DNA of 64,000 nucleotides, from contig NZ_CP009355.1 of NCBI RefSeq assembly GCF_000772105.1, positions 1,488,001 to 1,552,000 on the forward strand, in the 5' to 3' direction. Under the pieces are notes generated by a model. That model ran no database searches and was not told the origin of the DNA. It saw only the letters and a program-made list of their open reading frames with translations. Numbering within the stretch: position 1 is the first letter of the stretch; every line of letters starts with the position of its first letter. Below are positions 62,738-64,000 of this stretch, in pieces. A program made the translations under genes and the position numbers. Source of the stretch: Vibrio tubiashii ATCC 19109 (GTDB lineage Bacteria; Pseudomonadota; Gammaproteobacteria; Enterobacterales; Vibrionaceae).

Positions 62738-63097
62738 CTACATAAACCTCACTACAGCATCACCGTTTAATATAAGTAGCATTCGAAACTCTTCCGTATG
62801 ACGCATAGCGTTCGCCAATAACTTTTCTCTGAAGCTCCAGTCTTCATCTGACGCTCTAGATACATACTGTTCAAGCTCTGCAAGCGCACTCTTCTCCGAT
62901 ACGTCTGGAGTACTTGCAATAGAAGCTAAAATGGATTTATTTACATTAGACGACAAATCAAAGTTTCTTTTTCGGCTATCTTCTATCAATGCTTTTAGAA
63001 CCTTTTTCTTTTGTGCGCGAATCATACACATTTTTAACTCATGACGATCAAATGCATAACCAATTTCATCCAGTAGTTCTGTAACTTCCTGAAACAT
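62738..63097 (-). CDS. 119-residue protein of unknown function, first of a coupled pair
   Basis: 119 residues, helical and charged, starting MFQEVTELLDEIGYAFDRHE. GGAG lies 5 bases before the ATG, an excellent ribosome site. C-terminal NAMRHTEEFRMLLILNGDAV shares (R/K)-x-TEEF with the next gene. No signal peptide or membrane helix. Not recognised. AT-rich surroundings suggest a horizontally acquired or fast-evolving stretch. Confidence 0.7.
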   Translation of the reverse strand: MFQEVTELLDEIGYAFDRHELKMCMIRAQKKKVLKALIEDSRKRNFDLSSNVNKSILASIASTPDVSEKSALAELEQYVSRASDEDWSFREKLLANAMRHTEEFRMLLILNGDAVVRFM

Positions 63098-63728
63098 ACT
63101 TTCTCCTAACTAAAACTAAACCGATCTTCTATACATGGTTAATTCCAGCCTGACGTTATATTTCATTTTAAACTCTATCTTTAGAACGAACTTGTACATC
63201 ATCCTGATAGATTGTTTTTATTAATCGGCCTTCACTAAATCTCTAAACTAGCAATAGCAGTTTTCCTAAAATCAACACGCAATGTAGAAGTTTCACGATG
63301 ATCCCTTTTCTCAATAAAATGGGGAGATCAATGATTGCGAAAACAAATTAATAGTACGGCTATCAGAAAAATAAACCATGAAACAAATAGGGCATAAAAC
63401 TGCATGTTTTAGTGATCGCTGTCACGTTAAAAATATTTTTAGTTAACAACAGTTATTTAAAATCAACAACTTAATGAAGGAAAATACCTAATACGTGAAG
63501 AGACCGCCCGAGAATGAGACAACAGGTCGAACCAGGACGTACAATCGCGATTCAAACATCTAACGTGACAGTTAAGCGACAGTGGAAGGCTAGTCTAGTT
63601 AGGAAAATGGTGACTAGTAGTATTAGAAGTAAGCCATATGAGGGGATCCACCTTGTTTTCCGGCAAAGTGGATCGGTTTATCAACATCAGTCTGATTTTT
63701 AGAAATAGAGCATAGATAAAACAGTAAC
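63098..63728. other. 631-base AT-rich gap
   Basis: No convincing gene. A plus-strand frame at 63514-63702 and a minus frame at 63623-63841 lack ribosome sites. A CRP-like site lies at 63411-63426. The promoter of the 119-residue gene must be in the left part. Confidence 0.45.
63411..63426. promoter_or_regulatory. CRP-site-like palindrome
   Basis: AGTGATCGCTGTCACG has GTGA-N6-TCAC, the CRP core. It lies about 310 bases upstream of the 119-residue gene, too far for a simple class I/II site. Confidence 0.35.
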
Positions 63729-64000
63729 TTAGACTCTGATGTTACTTGAGCTGAAAGAGTGAGTAACAGGCGTTGTTTCCTGTTCTTGAACTGGATCTTC
63801 GTCCGCTGATAGGAGCTCATCCCATTCATGCGCTTTCTCAAGCAAATCTGTCAGCGTTTCCTGAATCAAGCCAGAGCGATAATCAACTAACCTGACCGTA
63901 GTGAAAACAGATGCCTGTTCAGTACCTGAAAAAACACCGATACCGGGTTCGCCGCGAAGAGGTCCCATAGCGTACTCCGCAAACAACGAGAAAAGCTGTT
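63729..64000 (-). CDS. 3' end of an unknown gene (start outside the window)
   Basis: The minus-strand frame is open from the right edge to a stop at 63729, giving about 90 C-terminal residues: LFAEYAMGPLRGEPGIGVFSG, then TVRLVDYRSGLIQETLTDLL, and an acidic, Glu/Ser-rich tail. GC content is higher than in the gap next to it. The rest lies to the right, so I cannot assign a family. Confidence 0.6.
   Translation of the reverse strand, partial: QLFSLFAEYAMGPLRGEPGIGVFSGTEQASVFTTVRLVDYRSGLIQETLTDLLEKAHEWDELLSADEDPVQEQETTPVTHSFSSSNIRV

Noticed and set aside
63514..63702. 62-codon plus-strand frame near the right edge
   Set aside because: No ribosome site, odd composition rich in Arg and Gln, and it partly overlaps another chance frame on the minus strand.

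Overview
The window looks like part of a Vibrio genome. Protein families, compact gene spacing, short intrinsic terminators and Vibrio-type intergenic repeats all fit this. The cluster lamB-malM, glgX and a stand-alone nagA resembles what I recall from the second chromosome of V. cholerae, so chromosome 2 is my inference. I count about 61 protein-coding genes, two of them cut by the window edges. I saw no rRNA or tRNA genes, CRISPR array, intact insertion sequence or prophage.

Layout. 1-3000: cytochrome c oxidase subunit II (cut at the left edge), divergent from a phosphohexomutase with a Fur-like box between them. 3000-7200: a MITE-like element inside a terminator, then the copper/redox genes scsB-scsD-scsC preceded by a small membrane protein. 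7200-10800: GNAT acetyltransferase, LysE exporter, AraC regulator and AzlCD exporter; a shared 15-bp operator-like word lies upstream of araC/lysE and of azlC. A 37-residue protein gene has its ribosome site inside a hairpin. 10800-19450: FAH-family hydrolase, porin, TonB-dependent siderophore receptor with an AraC regulator (Fur-like boxes), and an alkylsulfatase with a divergent LysR regulator. 19480-26200: YjiH-YjiG-M20 peptidase operon, Na+/H+ antiporter NhaD, a lipoprotein, and an alkylation-repair pair (Ogt plus an Ada-AlkA fusion).

26400-36400: azoreductase, the divergent pair hdfR/maoP, maltose genes malM and lamB facing glgX across MalT-like boxes, a diguanylate cyclase with an SGEEF motif, and nagA. 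36400-43100: a drug-type MFS with an AraC regulator, a protein with two tandem winged-helix-like repeats and a nuclease-like domain, and an amino-acid cluster (LysR, HisC-like aminotransferase, binding protein). 43200-50400, all on the minus strand: YccF, ABM monooxygenase, TauE exporter, two overlapping photolyase/cryptochrome genes (FeS type and DASH type), an MFS with a tiny His-rich protein in front, GST and rhodanese. 50450-58100: GlxA/FtrA-like regulator and a nitrosative-stress module. In that module norR, hcp and hcr are linked by four GATGT-N7-ACATC sites and a sigma-54 promoter, with a PAP2-beta-barrel fusion gene between norR and hcp. 58100-64000: EamA transporter and MocR regulator, SgrR, then an AT-rich tail with two tightly coupled unknown small genes that share a C-terminal motif, and the 3' end of another unknown gene.

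The strongest unexplained signals are the sequestered ribosome site of the 37-aa gene, the repeat arm that supplies the stop codon of the ABM gene, the element lodged in a terminator loop, the two-repeat HTH-nuclease protein, the NorR regulon architecture with an intrinsic terminator just before hcr, and the paralogous small-protein pair near the right edge.
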